Source: Gammaproteobacteria bacterium (GTDB taxonomy: Bacteria; Pseudomonadota; Gammaproteobacteria; S144-34). Taken from it: a stretch of 19,026 nt of DNA. Under the pieces are notes generated by a model, which was given only the letters and a program-made list of their open reading frames with translations, was not told the DNA's origin and made no database searches. Shown one piece after another: positions 7,318 to 14,922 of this stretch. The stretch lies in NCBI GenBank assembly GCA_015494165.1, contig WGBS01000149.1:1-19026 (forward strand). Direction: 5' to 3'. Every line of letters begins with the position of its first letter. The first letter of the stretch is position 1. The translations under genes and the position numbers were made by a program.

Positions 7318-8345
7318 GTCCGGGCCTCCCCGGCGGCGCGGCGGCCGCTCCGTTGGCCGCGTGGCGTGCCGTCGGGGCCGCCCGCGCGCAGCCGCCGCCG
7401 GTAGTAGGCGCGGGCCGAGCGGAACCAGGCCCATGGCCCCCAGCGCAGGCGGATGACGTCGTCGTCGGGGCAGAACTCGGCGCAGCGCCCGCAGAGCGTG
7501 CAGTCCTCCACGAAGGCCGCGCGCCCGTGCCGCGAGGCGATCTCGCCGATGTCCATGGGGCAGGCCCGCACGCAGATGCCGCAGCGGCCACAGCGGTCGT
7601 GGGCGCGCTTGTCGAGCCGCATCAGGCCCAGCCGCTGGAAGGCGGCGTTGAGGGCGAGCAGGGGGCAGACGCGGCAGAAGGGCTGGCGCCAGGCGAGCGC
7701 GGCCACCAGCACCAGCCCGGTGAGGACGTTGCCGGCCAGCCCGAGGGCGGTCGCCCAGACGCTGTCGTGGCGCAGCGCGAGCTGGGTGGTGTCGCCTGTG
7801 AGCAGGCTGCTCACGATGCGCGAGGGACAGACCTGGCAGAAGGGATCGCGGAAGTCGTGCGGCAGCAGCCCGAGGCCGGAGACGAGCGGCAGCCCGAGCA
7901 CGAGGGTGAGCAGCACCGCCCACTTGACCCAGCGCATGCGGCGGGCGCGTTCGGGCGCGAGACGCTGCAGGGGCGCGCCGAGCCGCCGGCCGAGGCGGTG
8001 CAGCCATTCCTGCACCGTGCCGAGCGGGCACACCCAGCCGCAGAAGGCCTTGCCCAGCACGAGGTAGAAGGCGAGGAAGGCGGCGAGGGTGAGGAGCGGG
8101 GCGAGCAGCGCGTCGGCGGTGAGCTGAAGGCCCTGCGTCAGGCCTTCGCCGACCCGGTGGTGCATCTGGTGCTGCAGCGGCACCAGCACGCAGTAGGCGC
8201 CGTTCTGCCTGTCGTGGGCGCAGGCGAGCGCGGGCAGGGCCCGCGAGAGCTTCTCGGCCGAGTAGTGGCCGACGATCACTGCGCCCCACACGGTGAGCGC
8301 GAGCATGAGGCCCTGGACGAAGGTGCGCCAGGCGGTCAGGGTCAT
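7314..8345 (-). CDS. NapH/NosR/CcoG-like membrane polyferredoxin
   Basis: Inner-membrane iron-sulfur protein of 343 residues. The first helix (about 10-27) is followed by a loop containing Cys42, His44, Cys52 and the cluster HQMHH (59-63). Next come a helix and KAFCGWVCPLGTVQEW (CxxxCP, as in NosR/NapH), a further helix, PFCQVCPSR, another helix with FCRVCPLLALN, and finally two classical 4Fe-4S motifs, CGRCGICVRACP and CTLCGRCAEFCP, near the C-terminus. Known relatives pass electrons from the quinol pool or cytoplasm to periplasmic acceptors; CcoG is a Cu(II) reductase. Both ends overlap neighbours by 4 bp (ATGA, GTGA), so it is an integral member of the receptor operon. The acceptor is unknown; metal reduction is inference. 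Confidence 0.8.
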   Translation of the reverse strand: MTLTAWRTFVQGLMLALTVWGAVIVGHYSAEKLSRALPALACAHDRQNGAYCVLVPLQHQMHHRVGEGLTQGLQLTADALLAPLLTLAAFLAFYLVLGKAFCGWVCPLGTVQEWLHRLGRRLGAPLQRLAPERARRMRWVKWAVLLTLVLGLPLVSGLGLLPHDFRDPFCQVCPSRIVSSLLTGDTTQLALRHDSVWATALGLAGNVLTGLVLVAALAWRQPFCRVCPLLALNAAFQRLGLMRLDKRAHDRCGRCGICVRACPMDIGEIASRHGRAAFVEDCTLCGRCAEFCPDDDVIRLRWGPWAWFRSARAYYRRRLRAGGPDGTPRGQRSGRRAAGEART

Positions 8346-9208
8346 CGCTCGGCCCTCCCGCCGCGGCGGCGCAGGGCGAGGATGCCCAGGCCCGCCCCGG
8401 CCAGCAGCGCGCCGAGCCCCGCGCCGCCGCTGCGTGTCTCCGTGACGGGCGCGTGCAGGGTGTAGGCGAAGCTCGCGGCGTGGCGCGTGCCGCCCGCATC
8501 GGTGGCGCGGGCGACGAGCCGGAAGGGCGCGGCGCGGTGGCGCCCGTGGCGTCCCGGCGCGGCGTGGAGCGGGGCGTGCGCCGGGAAGCGCACGCGCACG
8601 CGGCCGGCGGCGTCGCTGCGCCAGCGGCCGAGGAGGCGGCCGCCGATGCAGAGCGCGACGTCCGTCCCCCCGACGGGTCGGCCGTCGAGTGCGACCTTGA
8701 AGGGCCATTGCTCGCCCGCGCGGTAGCGGGCGTGCTCGCGGGGCAGGGGATCGGGCAGCAGCGCAAGCCCGGGGCGCGGACGGGCGAGCAGCGTGGTGGG
8801 TGCCGGGCCGTGGCCGGAAAAATAGTGCGCTGTCGCCGCCCGCACGCGCGTGCCGTCGGCCGCCGTGCCGGTGACCTCCAGCCAGTGGTAGTTGCCCCGG
8901 GTGCCGCGCTCGACCAGCAGGCGCCCATCCGCCAGGTGGACGGCGGGCGGGCGGGGCGGATCCGGCTCGAGAAGGCCGTGGGGGAAGGGAGTGCGCCCCT
9001 CGGGCGGCTCGATGCGCGCCTCGAGCCCCTCCCCGGGTCCGCCCGCGAGGCGGTAGGTGGCGCGCGTGCGCTCGCGCCCGGGCAGCCGCTCCAGCCACGG
9101 CACGCCCTCGCAGCCGGGATCCGCCGCCGGGCCGCCGGCGCGGGCGGACCAGCCGGCGGCGAGCGATGCGGCGAGCGCGAGCGCCGCCATGATCCGTCGC
9201 CGCCTCAT
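8342..9208 (-). CDS. Secreted DUF4198-like protein with C-terminal anchor
   Basis: A predicted exported protein of 288 residues. A basic start (MRRRRIM) and hydrophobic stretch (AALALAASLAAGWSARA) form a signal peptide. The middle (about 140-260) resembles the DUF4198/CbiK-like periplasmic fold: LLPDPLPREHARYRAGEQ, then FKVALDGRPVGGTDVAL, then SDAAGRVRVRFP and a final VARATDAGGTRHAASF strand. DUF4198 proteins are often encoded beside TonB receptors and nickel/cobalt or other metal transporters. The tail SGGAGLGALLAGAGLGILAL followed by RRRGGRAER is a Gly-rich helix and Arg cluster, like GlyGly-CTERM sorting signals. The ATG overlaps the receptor stop (ATGA). The family call is moderate and the ligand unknown. 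Confidence 0.65.
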   Translation of the reverse strand: MRRRRIMAALALAASLAAGWSARAGGPAADPGCEGVPWLERLPGRERTRATYRLAGGPGEGLEARIEPPEGRTPFPHGLLEPDPPRPPAVHLADGRLLVERGTRGNYHWLEVTGTAADGTRVRAATAHYFSGHGPAPTTLLARPRPGLALLPDPLPREHARYRAGEQWPFKVALDGRPVGGTDVALCIGGRLLGRWRSDAAGRVRVRFPAHAPLHAAPGRHGRHRAAPFRLVARATDAGGTRHAASFAYTLHAPVTETRSGGAGLGALLAGAGLGILALRRRGGRAER

Positions 9209-11355
9209 CGGCGCGTCTCCCCCAGCTCGTAGCGGTAGGTGAGCATCACCGCGCGCGGCGCGGCCGGGTAGTAGTAGTGCTTCTCGCGCCAGGTGCCCCC
9301 GGCCCGGTAGGTGCTCTTCTTGACCTCGACGGCGTAGCGGTCGTCGAAGAGGTTGTCGACCGTCAGGAGCAGGCGGTGTGGCCCGCGCCGGAAGCCGAGC
9401 GCGAGCCTCGTCACCCAGCGGTAGCCCTCGTAGGTCTCGGAGTTGGCGTTGTCGATGTGGTAGCTGCCCCAGCTGTCGGACTGGATCCTGGCGTGAAAGC
9501 CGGAGGGGTGCTCGTACTCCATGCTCACGGACCACTGGTGACGGGGCACGTAGGGGATGCGCTTGCCGGAGCGGTCGAAGGAGACCCCGCTCATCACCTC
9601 GGTGAAGCGCTCGAAGGTGTAGTCGCTCCAGGCGTAGTCGAGGCCGAGCCACCAGCGCCGCGCCAGCCGCAGGCGGCCGCTGAGCTCGAGGCCGAGCTTG
9701 CGGGTCTCGCCGGCGTTCTGGAAGGTGGTGTCGCCCCCGGCGTCTAGGACGGCCACGATCTCGTCGGTGGCGCGCATGCGGTAGAGGGCGAGGTCCAGCC
9801 GCCAGCCGGACGCGCGCCCCTTGAGGCCGATCTCGGCGTTGCGCACGGTGGCGGGGTCGAGCGCGGCGTTCTTGCGCAGCTCGTTCTCGGAAGGCACCTG
9901 GCTCGCCTGCGCGAGCGAGAGGTAGAGGCTGAGGGTGTCGTTCAGGCGGTGGCTCACCCCGAGGCGCGGCGACGCGAGCCAGAAGGCGCGGTCGACGAGG
10001 ATGACGTCCGGATCCAGCACATAGGTGCCCTTGGCGTAGTCGTAGCGCCAGGTCTGGTCGGTGCGGATGTCGAAGCTCGCGCGGTCCACCCGCACGCCGA
10101 GGTCCACCAGCCAGCGCGGCGCGGGCCGCAGGGTCTCCTGCAGGTAGAGGCCCCACAGGAGGATGCGCGCGCGCTGGGTGGACATGAGGTCGCCGGTGCG
10201 GTCGGACAGGGTCGCGGTGATGCGGCCCCCGAAGCCCGTGGCCACGTCGGCGTACTTGTACTTGCGCGAGGCGTCGGTGTCGTCGAGCCGCACCGTCACG
10301 CCGCCGACGAGCTGCGCGGGCGCGCCGGCGGCACGGTGCTCCCAGGCGAGCTCCAGGTCGGCGCCCAGCACCGTGGTGCCCGGGTTGACGTTGATGGTGC
10401 CGGTGACCGGGTGGAAATGCTCCCAGCGGTTGGCGTAGACGCGGGGCTTGAAGGTGAGCCGTCCTTGGCTCCATTCGAGGCGGGAGGTGAGGAACCAGAT
10501 GCGCGAGTAGCGCCCCTTGTGCTTCCAGGGATCCTGTGTGGCCTCGACGGTGCCGGTGCGGCGGTACTCCTCGAAGAGGGTCTGGTCGAGCGAGCCCGGC
10601 AGCTGCAGGTCGGCCTCGGAATAGCTGAGCTCGGTCTCCCAGGTGCCGCCGTCGGCGAGCAGGCGGCCGTGCTTGAGGCCGATCTGCGTGGTGTCGAACT
10701 TGTTCCGGTTCCGCCAGGCGTTGCCCAGGACACGGCGCGAGACGCTCAGCGCGAGGGCGTCGGACTCGCCCGCCACCCAGCCGTAGCGCGCGTGCGCCGT
10801 GCGCGCGCCGTGGGCGCCGAGGCCGAGGCGCACGCGGTTGGTGGCGTCGAAGACCGAGCGCGAGATGACGTGCACGGTGCCGCCGGCGGCGCCACCGGCG
10901 TAGAGGCTGCCGGGGCCGCGCGTGATCTCGATGCGCTCGATGTCCTGGGTGTCGATGAAGTCGAAGCGCGAGAAGCTGTCGGGGTCCGTCATGGGCACGC
11001 CGTCGCGCAGCACCATGATCTCGCGCACGCCGTAGTTGGCCTTCTGGCCGGCGCCGCGGATGATGAGGCGCACGTCGTAGCCGCCGTTCTTGGAGTCGAT
11101 GAGGACGCCGGGCGTGCCCGTGATCGCCTCCTTCACGTTGAGCATCTGGGACTGCTCGATGCGGTTGGCGTCGATGGCGGTGATGGCGGCCGGCACCTCG
11201 CGGGTGCGGCGCTCCACGCGCGAGGCGGTGACCGTGATGACGTCGCCCTCGTCCGCGCCCGCGGCGGGTGTCGCGTCGGCGCCGGCCGCGGGGCCGGCCA
11301 GCAGGGCCGCCGCCGCGAGCAGGCCGCACGGGCCGAGACGCACGTGGCGGTGCAT
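9205..11355 (-). CDS. TonB-dependent outer-membrane receptor
   Basis: Ligand-gated outer-membrane importer. From the ATG at 11355 it has 716 residues; GGAGG six bases upstream supports this start over one eight codons earlier. A signal peptide (LLAAAALLAGPAAGAD) is followed by a TonB box (DVITVTAS), a plug domain (about 45-150: VLIDSKNGGYDVRLIIRGAG, EIMVLRDGVPMTD, IERIEITRGPGSLYAGGAAG) and a 22-strand-type barrel rich in alternating aromatic strands. Near the end are TVDNLFDDRYAVEV and AVMLTYRYELGETRR. The protein ends in RR rather than the usual aromatic residue, because the last codons overlap the next gene. It is first in an operon with its own exbB-exbD-tonB. No Fur box or cobalamin riboswitch is evident upstream. 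Substrate not identifiable. Confidence 0.92.
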   Translation of the reverse strand: MHRHVRLGPCGLLAAAALLAGPAAGADATPAAGADEGDVITVTASRVERRTREVPAAITAIDANRIEQSQMLNVKEAITGTPGVLIDSKNGGYDVRLIIRGAGQKANYGVREIMVLRDGVPMTDPDSFSRFDFIDTQDIERIEITRGPGSLYAGGAAGGTVHVISRSVFDATNRVRLGLGAHGARTAHARYGWVAGESDALALSVSRRVLGNAWRNRNKFDTTQIGLKHGRLLADGGTWETELSYSEADLQLPGSLDQTLFEEYRRTGTVEATQDPWKHKGRYSRIWFLTSRLEWSQGRLTFKPRVYANRWEHFHPVTGTINVNPGTTVLGADLELAWEHRAAGAPAQLVGGVTVRLDDTDASRKYKYADVATGFGGRITATLSDRTGDLMSTQRARILLWGLYLQETLRPAPRWLVDLGVRVDRASFDIRTDQTWRYDYAKGTYVLDPDVILVDRAFWLASPRLGVSHRLNDTLSLYLSLAQASQVPSENELRKNAALDPATVRNAEIGLKGRASGWRLDLALYRMRATDEIVAVLDAGGDTTFQNAGETRKLGLELSGRLRLARRWWLGLDYAWSDYTFERFTEVMSGVSFDRSGKRIPYVPRHQWSVSMEYEHPSGFHARIQSDSWGSYHIDNANSETYEGYRWVTRLALGFRRGPHRLLLTVDNLFDDRYAVEVKKSTYRAGGTWREKHYYYPAAPRAVMLTYRYELGETRR

Positions 11356-11536
11356 GCCTTCCCTCCCGGCTGCTTCCACCGGGCCGGCAGACTAGCGGAG
11401 CGCTGCGGGCGCCGGAATGCGGCGCGTTGTCGCACGCCGCGCGCGAGGCGCGCGAATATGCCCTGCGCGGCCGACATCCGTGCTCCGGCGGCTCGGGCCG
11501 AGCGCTAGAATTTCACGGGGAGCCGGGAGAGGGGCC
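11356..11536. other. Divergent intergenic region between the receptor operon and the radical SAM gene
   Basis: These 181 bases must hold the promoters for both directions. On the plus strand TAGAAT (11506-11511) is a credible -10 placed 25 bp before the radical SAM GTG, without a recognisable -35. On the minus strand only a weak TAGTCT (11391-11396) with TTCCGG 17 bp upstream is seen. There is no AT-rich Fur-type operator and no riboswitch-sized structured leader. Confidence 0.4.
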
Positions 11537-12514
11537 GTGAACGGAAGCGCTGCAAGCGCCGCGACGTGGCCGGCCTACGTGGCGCTGCTCGAGAGCGGCG
11601 AGCTCGACCGCCGCGCGCAGGCCGCGCGCGAGCGGCTGCGCGCCTGCGACCTGTGCCCGCGCTACTGCCGCATCGACCGGCTGCGCACGCACCGGGGCGC
11701 GGTCTGCCGCACGGGGGCGCGGGCGCGGGTGCACGGAGCCGGCCCGCACCACGGCGAGGAGCGGCCGCTGCGCGGCTGGAACGGATCCGGCACCATCTTC
11801 TTCTCAGGGTGCAACCTGCGCTGCCTCTACTGCCAGAACTGGGAGATCAGCCAGCGGGGCGAGGGCCGCGAGCTGGACGAGGAGGAGCTCGCCTGCCTCA
11901 TGCTGGACCTGCAGGCCCGGGGCTGCCACAACATCAACCTGGTCTCGCCCAGCCACGTGGTGGCGCAGGTGATCGGCGCCGTGGCGATCGCCGCCCGGCG
12001 CGGACTGCGCCTGCCCATCGTCTACAACACCGGAGGCTACGACAGCCCCGAGGCGCTCGCGCTGCTCGACGGCATCGTCGACATCTACATGCCGGACATG
12101 AAGTACGGCGACGAGCGCCAGGCGCGCCGGCTGTCACGCGTGCGCGACTACGTGGCCGTCAACCGCGCCGCGGTCCGCGAGATGCACCGCCAGGTGGGCG
12201 ACCTCGTCATCGGTCCCGACGGTCTCGCGCGCCGCGGCCTGCTGGTGCGGCACCTGGTCCTTCCGGGCGGTGCCGCCGGCACCGAAGCGGTGGCCGCCTT
12301 CCTGGCGCAGGAGATCTCGGCCGACACCTATGTCAACGTCATGGACCAGTACCGCCCCTGCTACCGCGCCTGGGACGAGCCGCCCTTCGACCGGCCGCTG
12401 ACGGAGGCCGAGTACGAGGCGGCGCTGGCGGCGGTGCGGCGCGCGGGACTGTGGCGCCTCGATCCGGAGCGCGCGCACCGGCACTGGCGGCTCGCGCCGG
12501 AGGCGGTGCCGTGA
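11537..12514 (+). CDS. PflX/PflA-like radical SAM protein (COG1313 type)
   Basis: A 325-residue radical S-adenosylmethionine enzyme of the uncharacterised PflX group. The radical SAM cluster is CNLRCLYC (Cys92, Cys96, Cys99), preceded by GSGTIFFSG as in the family. An N-terminal cysteine set, CDLCPRYC (Cys37, 40, 44) plus Cys57, probably binds a second cluster. Later motifs are NINLVSPSHV, VYNTGGYD, DIYMPDMKYGD and NVMDQYRPCYRA. The start is taken as GTG at 11537 after GAGAGGGG; an upstream ATG in frame would add an Arg-rich non-conserved stretch. It overlaps the Mth938-like gene by 4 bp. The physiological substrate of the group is unknown. Confidence 0.88.
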   Translation: MNGSAASAATWPAYVALLESGELDRRAQAARERLRACDLCPRYCRIDRLRTHRGAVCRTGARARVHGAGPHHGEERPLRGWNGSGTIFFSGCNLRCLYCQNWEISQRGEGRELDEEELACLMLDLQARGCHNINLVSPSHVVAQVIGAVAIAARRGLRLPIVYNTGGYDSPEALALLDGIVDIYMPDMKYGDERQARRLSRVRDYVAVNRAAVREMHRQVGDLVIGPDGLARRGLLVRHLVLPGGAAGTEAVAAFLAQEISADTYVNVMDQYRPCYRAWDEPPFDRPLTEAEYEAALAAVRRAGLWRLDPERAHRHWRLAPEAVP

Positions 12515-12855
12515 TCGAGGACTACGGCTTCGGGCACATCCGCATCGGCGGGCGCGAGTACCGGCGCGACGTGATCGTGCGCGCCGACGGCACTGTGCAC
12601 AGCCCCTGGTGGCGCGCCGAGGGCCACTCGCTCGCGGTCGAGGATCTGGGGCCGCTGCTCGACGAGCCGCCCGGGATCCTGGTCGTCGGCACCGGCTACT
12701 TCGGGCGCATGGCGGTGCCGGAGGAGACCCGCGCCGCCCTCGAGGCGCGCGGCATGGACGTGCGCGCGCTGCCCACGCGCGAGGCCGTTGCCGAGTTCAA
12801 CCGCCTCGCGCGCCGGTCGGCGGCGGTCGCGGCGGCCCTGCACCTCACGTGCTGA
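12511..12855 (+). CDS. Mth938-like domain protein (DUF498/COG1504)
   Basis: A small soluble protein of 114 residues, full length for the family. It begins with GTG overlapping the radical SAM stop (GTGA). Family features visible are IEDYGFGHIRIGGREYRRDV at the start, SPWWRAEGHSL, ILVVGTGYFGRMAVPEE and the closing AVAEFNRLARR with AALHLTC. The fold is shared with mitochondrial complex I assembly factor NDUFAF3, but bacterial members have no established role. The tight overlap with a radical SAM gene suggests co-production. Confidence 0.88.
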   Translation: MIEDYGFGHIRIGGREYRRDVIVRADGTVHSPWWRAEGHSLAVEDLGPLLDEPPGILVVGTGYFGRMAVPEETRAALEARGMDVRALPTREAVAEFNRLARRSAAVAAALHLTC

Positions 12856-12925
12856 GGCCGTGCCGCCGGACGGGACGCCTGGAAGGGAAGGCGGTGCGCG
12901 GACGATCAAGGGGGGACGAAGCGTG

Positions 12926-14401
12926 ATGCGAAGGGTGGGAGCCGTTAGGTATCGGAGGCGTGCCGGCCCGGCCCGGGCCATCGGGGCGGCGCTGCTCGTG
13001 CTGTGGGCGAGCGTCACGGCGGGTACGGCGGCGGAAGCGGGCGGGCGGCTGCTGGTGGTCGAACGCGGTACGGTGCTGACGGCGCTCGCCGCCGACGGCG
13101 AGGCGGTGTGGTTCGCCGTCGTGCCGCCACCGCCGATCCAGGCGAATCCGCAGACGCCGCCGGTGTTCATCCCGGTGCGCGCCGACGGGCACAGCGCCGC
13201 AGGATCCGTCGTGCTCGGCCTGTGGACGCCCAAGGGAGTGAAGTGGCTGACCCCGCTTCCCGCGGACCTGGCCCGGGGCGGGCGGCGCGCCTACGCGGTC
13301 AGCGACATCCTCCCGGAGGGCGGCAGTGCCTGGGTGACGGGGCCGGTGAACCGCCCCGCGCGGCCCATCGGACGCTACTACTTGGCGCGCGTGGGGCGGC
13401 AGGGCCGGGCGCGGATCGTCGAGGAGGACGCGGGGCCCGCGGCGCTCGCGCTCGCGGCGGCGCCCGCGCGGCCCTACGTCGCGCGCAACCCGGAGCCGGG
13501 CGCACCGGCCCCGGTGGCGCGGATCGCATGGCCCGGGCGCTGGGCCAAAGCGTTCGCGGTCGCCGGGCCCGGCGCAGCCTTCTCGTGGACGCCCGGCCAC
13601 GGGCTCGCGTCGGCCCCGGACGGCGTGTGGGGCGTAGCTCACTTCCGGGGCAGGGTCCGCGTGGACGGCACGGAGGTGCGCAGCCCGGCGCTGAAGGGCC
13701 TGCCCTTCCATGCCGGTCCAGACGGCGGTCTGCCGCCGGCGGCGCTCGAAGCGCTGCGGCAGATGCTCCAGACGCAGCCCATGCCCGGGCTGACTGCGGC
13801 GCTGGTGGTGCGTCTGGACGCCCATGGCAAGCTCCTCTCGCTCACCACGCTCGCGCCCGACGCGCTGCACGTGGGGGTGAGCACCGGCGCGCAGGGCATG
13901 GATCCGGCCTGGATCGAGGTCACGCCCCTGCTCGCCACCGATCCCTCGGGGCGCGCCTTCGTCTTCGGCCGCTACCGGCATGCCGTCCGTGCGGGGCGCG
14001 CGCGGCTCGTGGCGGACGAAGCGGTCGAGGCCGGGGAGCACTGCTTTCTCGCCTCGTGGGAGGCGGCGGGCGAGCTGCGCTGGCTGCGCGACGTGCCGGG
14101 ATGCACGGCAGCGCCCATCGGGCTCGTCGCCGAGCCAGGCCGGTTGGTGGCGGTCACGCAGCACCGGGCGCTGGTGCTGGATCCGGAGACGGGTGCCGTG
14201 CGCCGGCGCGTCGCGCTGCCGGGGCCCGAGCGCGCGCGCCGTCCCCCCGCGCTGCGCTGGACCGCGGCCGACGTGGCGGGCGGACGCCTCGTCCTGGGCG
14301 GCACCTTCCGCGGCGACGCCGAGCTGCTCGGACGGCGGCTGGATCTGCCCCGCACGGGCGCGGTGCTGGCCGTCGTGCCGCTGGACAGCGCTTCGCGCTA
14401 G
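12926..14401 (+). CDS. Secreted protein with propeller-like repeats, function unknown
   Basis: A predicted exported protein of 491 residues from ATG 12926; a GTG three bases earlier is equally possible and AGGGGGG lies upstream. The signal peptide is basic (RRVGAVRYRRR) then hydrophobic (IGAALLVLWASVTAGTAAEA). I see at least three degenerate repeats of the form [h]-x-G/F-x-R-G-x-V-x-hh-G ... hh-x-LD-x-x-G: around GVAHFRGRVRVDG / ALVVRLDAHGKLLSL, FVFGRYRHAVRAG / FLASWEAAGELRWLRD, and LVLGGTFRGDAELLG / AVLAVVPLDS. These resemble the SBBP/delta-60-type beta-propeller repeats. Few cysteines are present (one pair, near 14042-14103). No enzyme motif is seen. It is followed by a large hairpin. Confidence 0.65.
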   Translation: MRRVGAVRYRRRAGPARAIGAALLVLWASVTAGTAAEAGGRLLVVERGTVLTALAADGEAVWFAVVPPPPIQANPQTPPVFIPVRADGHSAAGSVVLGLWTPKGVKWLTPLPADLARGGRRAYAVSDILPEGGSAWVTGPVNRPARPIGRYYLARVGRQGRARIVEEDAGPAALALAAAPARPYVARNPEPGAPAPVARIAWPGRWAKAFAVAGPGAAFSWTPGHGLASAPDGVWGVAHFRGRVRVDGTEVRSPALKGLPFHAGPDGGLPPAALEALRQMLQTQPMPGLTAALVVRLDAHGKLLSLTTLAPDALHVGVSTGAQGMDPAWIEVTPLLATDPSGRAFVFGRYRHAVRAGRARLVADEAVEAGEHCFLASWEAAGELRWLRDVPGCTAAPIGLVAEPGRLVAVTQHRALVLDPETGAVRRRVALPGPERARRPPALRWTAADVAGGRLVLGGTFRGDAELLGRRLDLPRTGAVLAVVPLDSASR

Positions 14402-14476
14402 GCAACGTGCGGTACAAGCGGTGCCTGGAAAAGCGCGGACCAGGGCCTGCCCGCGCCACCTGGCCTGGCCCGCACG

Positions 14477-14535
14477 CGTCACGGGGCGGCGTCCCGCGAG
14501 AGCACTGGCAGTGCCTGGGACGCGTCAGCGTGACG
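14477..14535. terminator. Nested imperfect palindrome between convergent genes
   Basis: Three stems nest inside one another: CGTCACG (14477-14483) with CGTGACG (14529-14535); GCGTCCC (14489-14495) with GGGACGC (14517-14523); and GCACT (14502-14506) with AGTGC (14510-14514) around a GGC loop. The outer arm covers the end of the vapC remnant, whose stop lies at 14525-14527. It stands between two convergent transcription units, so a two-way terminator is likely. No T-tract is present. Confidence 0.5.
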
Positions 14536-14922
14536 GGTCCAGCAGCCGCGAGGTTTCGGGAAAGGCGGCATGGAGCTTCCTGTCCATGGTGATCAGCGGC
14601 ACCCCGAGCGCGTGCGCCAGGGCGACGAACTCGCAGTCATAAGGCGAGCATCCGCTTTCGGCGCTGAGGCGCAGAACCTCCGGCGAGGGGAGGTCGTATT
14701 CGTGCTCGCGAGAAACCTCTTCGGTCTCTCTTTGGATCCGAATCGCCTGGGAGAGGGAGGGCGCCCCTGGCGCACATAGCGGATCAGGACGCTGCGGAGC
14801 TCGCTGCGCCAGAGAAGGGGCACCGCCCAGTCGGGGTCCCGGGCGTACAGGTCGGCGGCCAGGGCGATTTACGGAGGCTCCAGGACCAGATAGGCAATGA
14901 CGTTCGTGTCGGCGACGATCAC
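14525..14922 (-). pseudogene. vapC: Broken VapC-type PIN-domain toxin
   Basis: PIN-domain ribonucleases of VapBC systems cleave RNA with four acidic residues. From the GTG at 14922 (overlapping the vapB stop) the frame reads VIVADTNVIAYLVLEPP, then a TAA at 14869-14871, then continues as IALAADLYARDPDWAVPLLW and RSELRSVLIRYVRQG. A shift to another frame near 14755-14775 (one base lost or two gained) is needed to reach the C-terminal part: SLSQAIRIQRETEEV, CSPYDCEFVALAHALGVPL, ITMDRKLHAAFP. The catalytic acids (Asp of VADTN, Glu of RSEL, Asp of YDCEF, Asp of MDRKL) all survive but in separate frames. Two independent lesions make a degraded gene much more likely than a sequencing slip. Confidence 0.85.

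Noticed and set aside
6623..7591. N-terminal extension of the exbB frame, which stays open to 7591
   Set aside because: It overlaps two clear membrane-protein genes and reads as Arg/Ala/Pro-rich nonsense; ExbB begins at MGTLADLL (6622).
9949..11508. A 519-codon plus-strand open frame antisense to the TonB receptor
   Set aside because: Low-complexity Val/Ala/Gly/Arg/Asp composition, no recognisable motif, and full overlap with a clear receptor gene.
11356..11536. Cobalamin riboswitch or Fur box upstream of the receptor
   Set aside because: The leader is too short for a riboswitch, no B12-box-like motif is visible, and no AT-rich inverted repeat is present.
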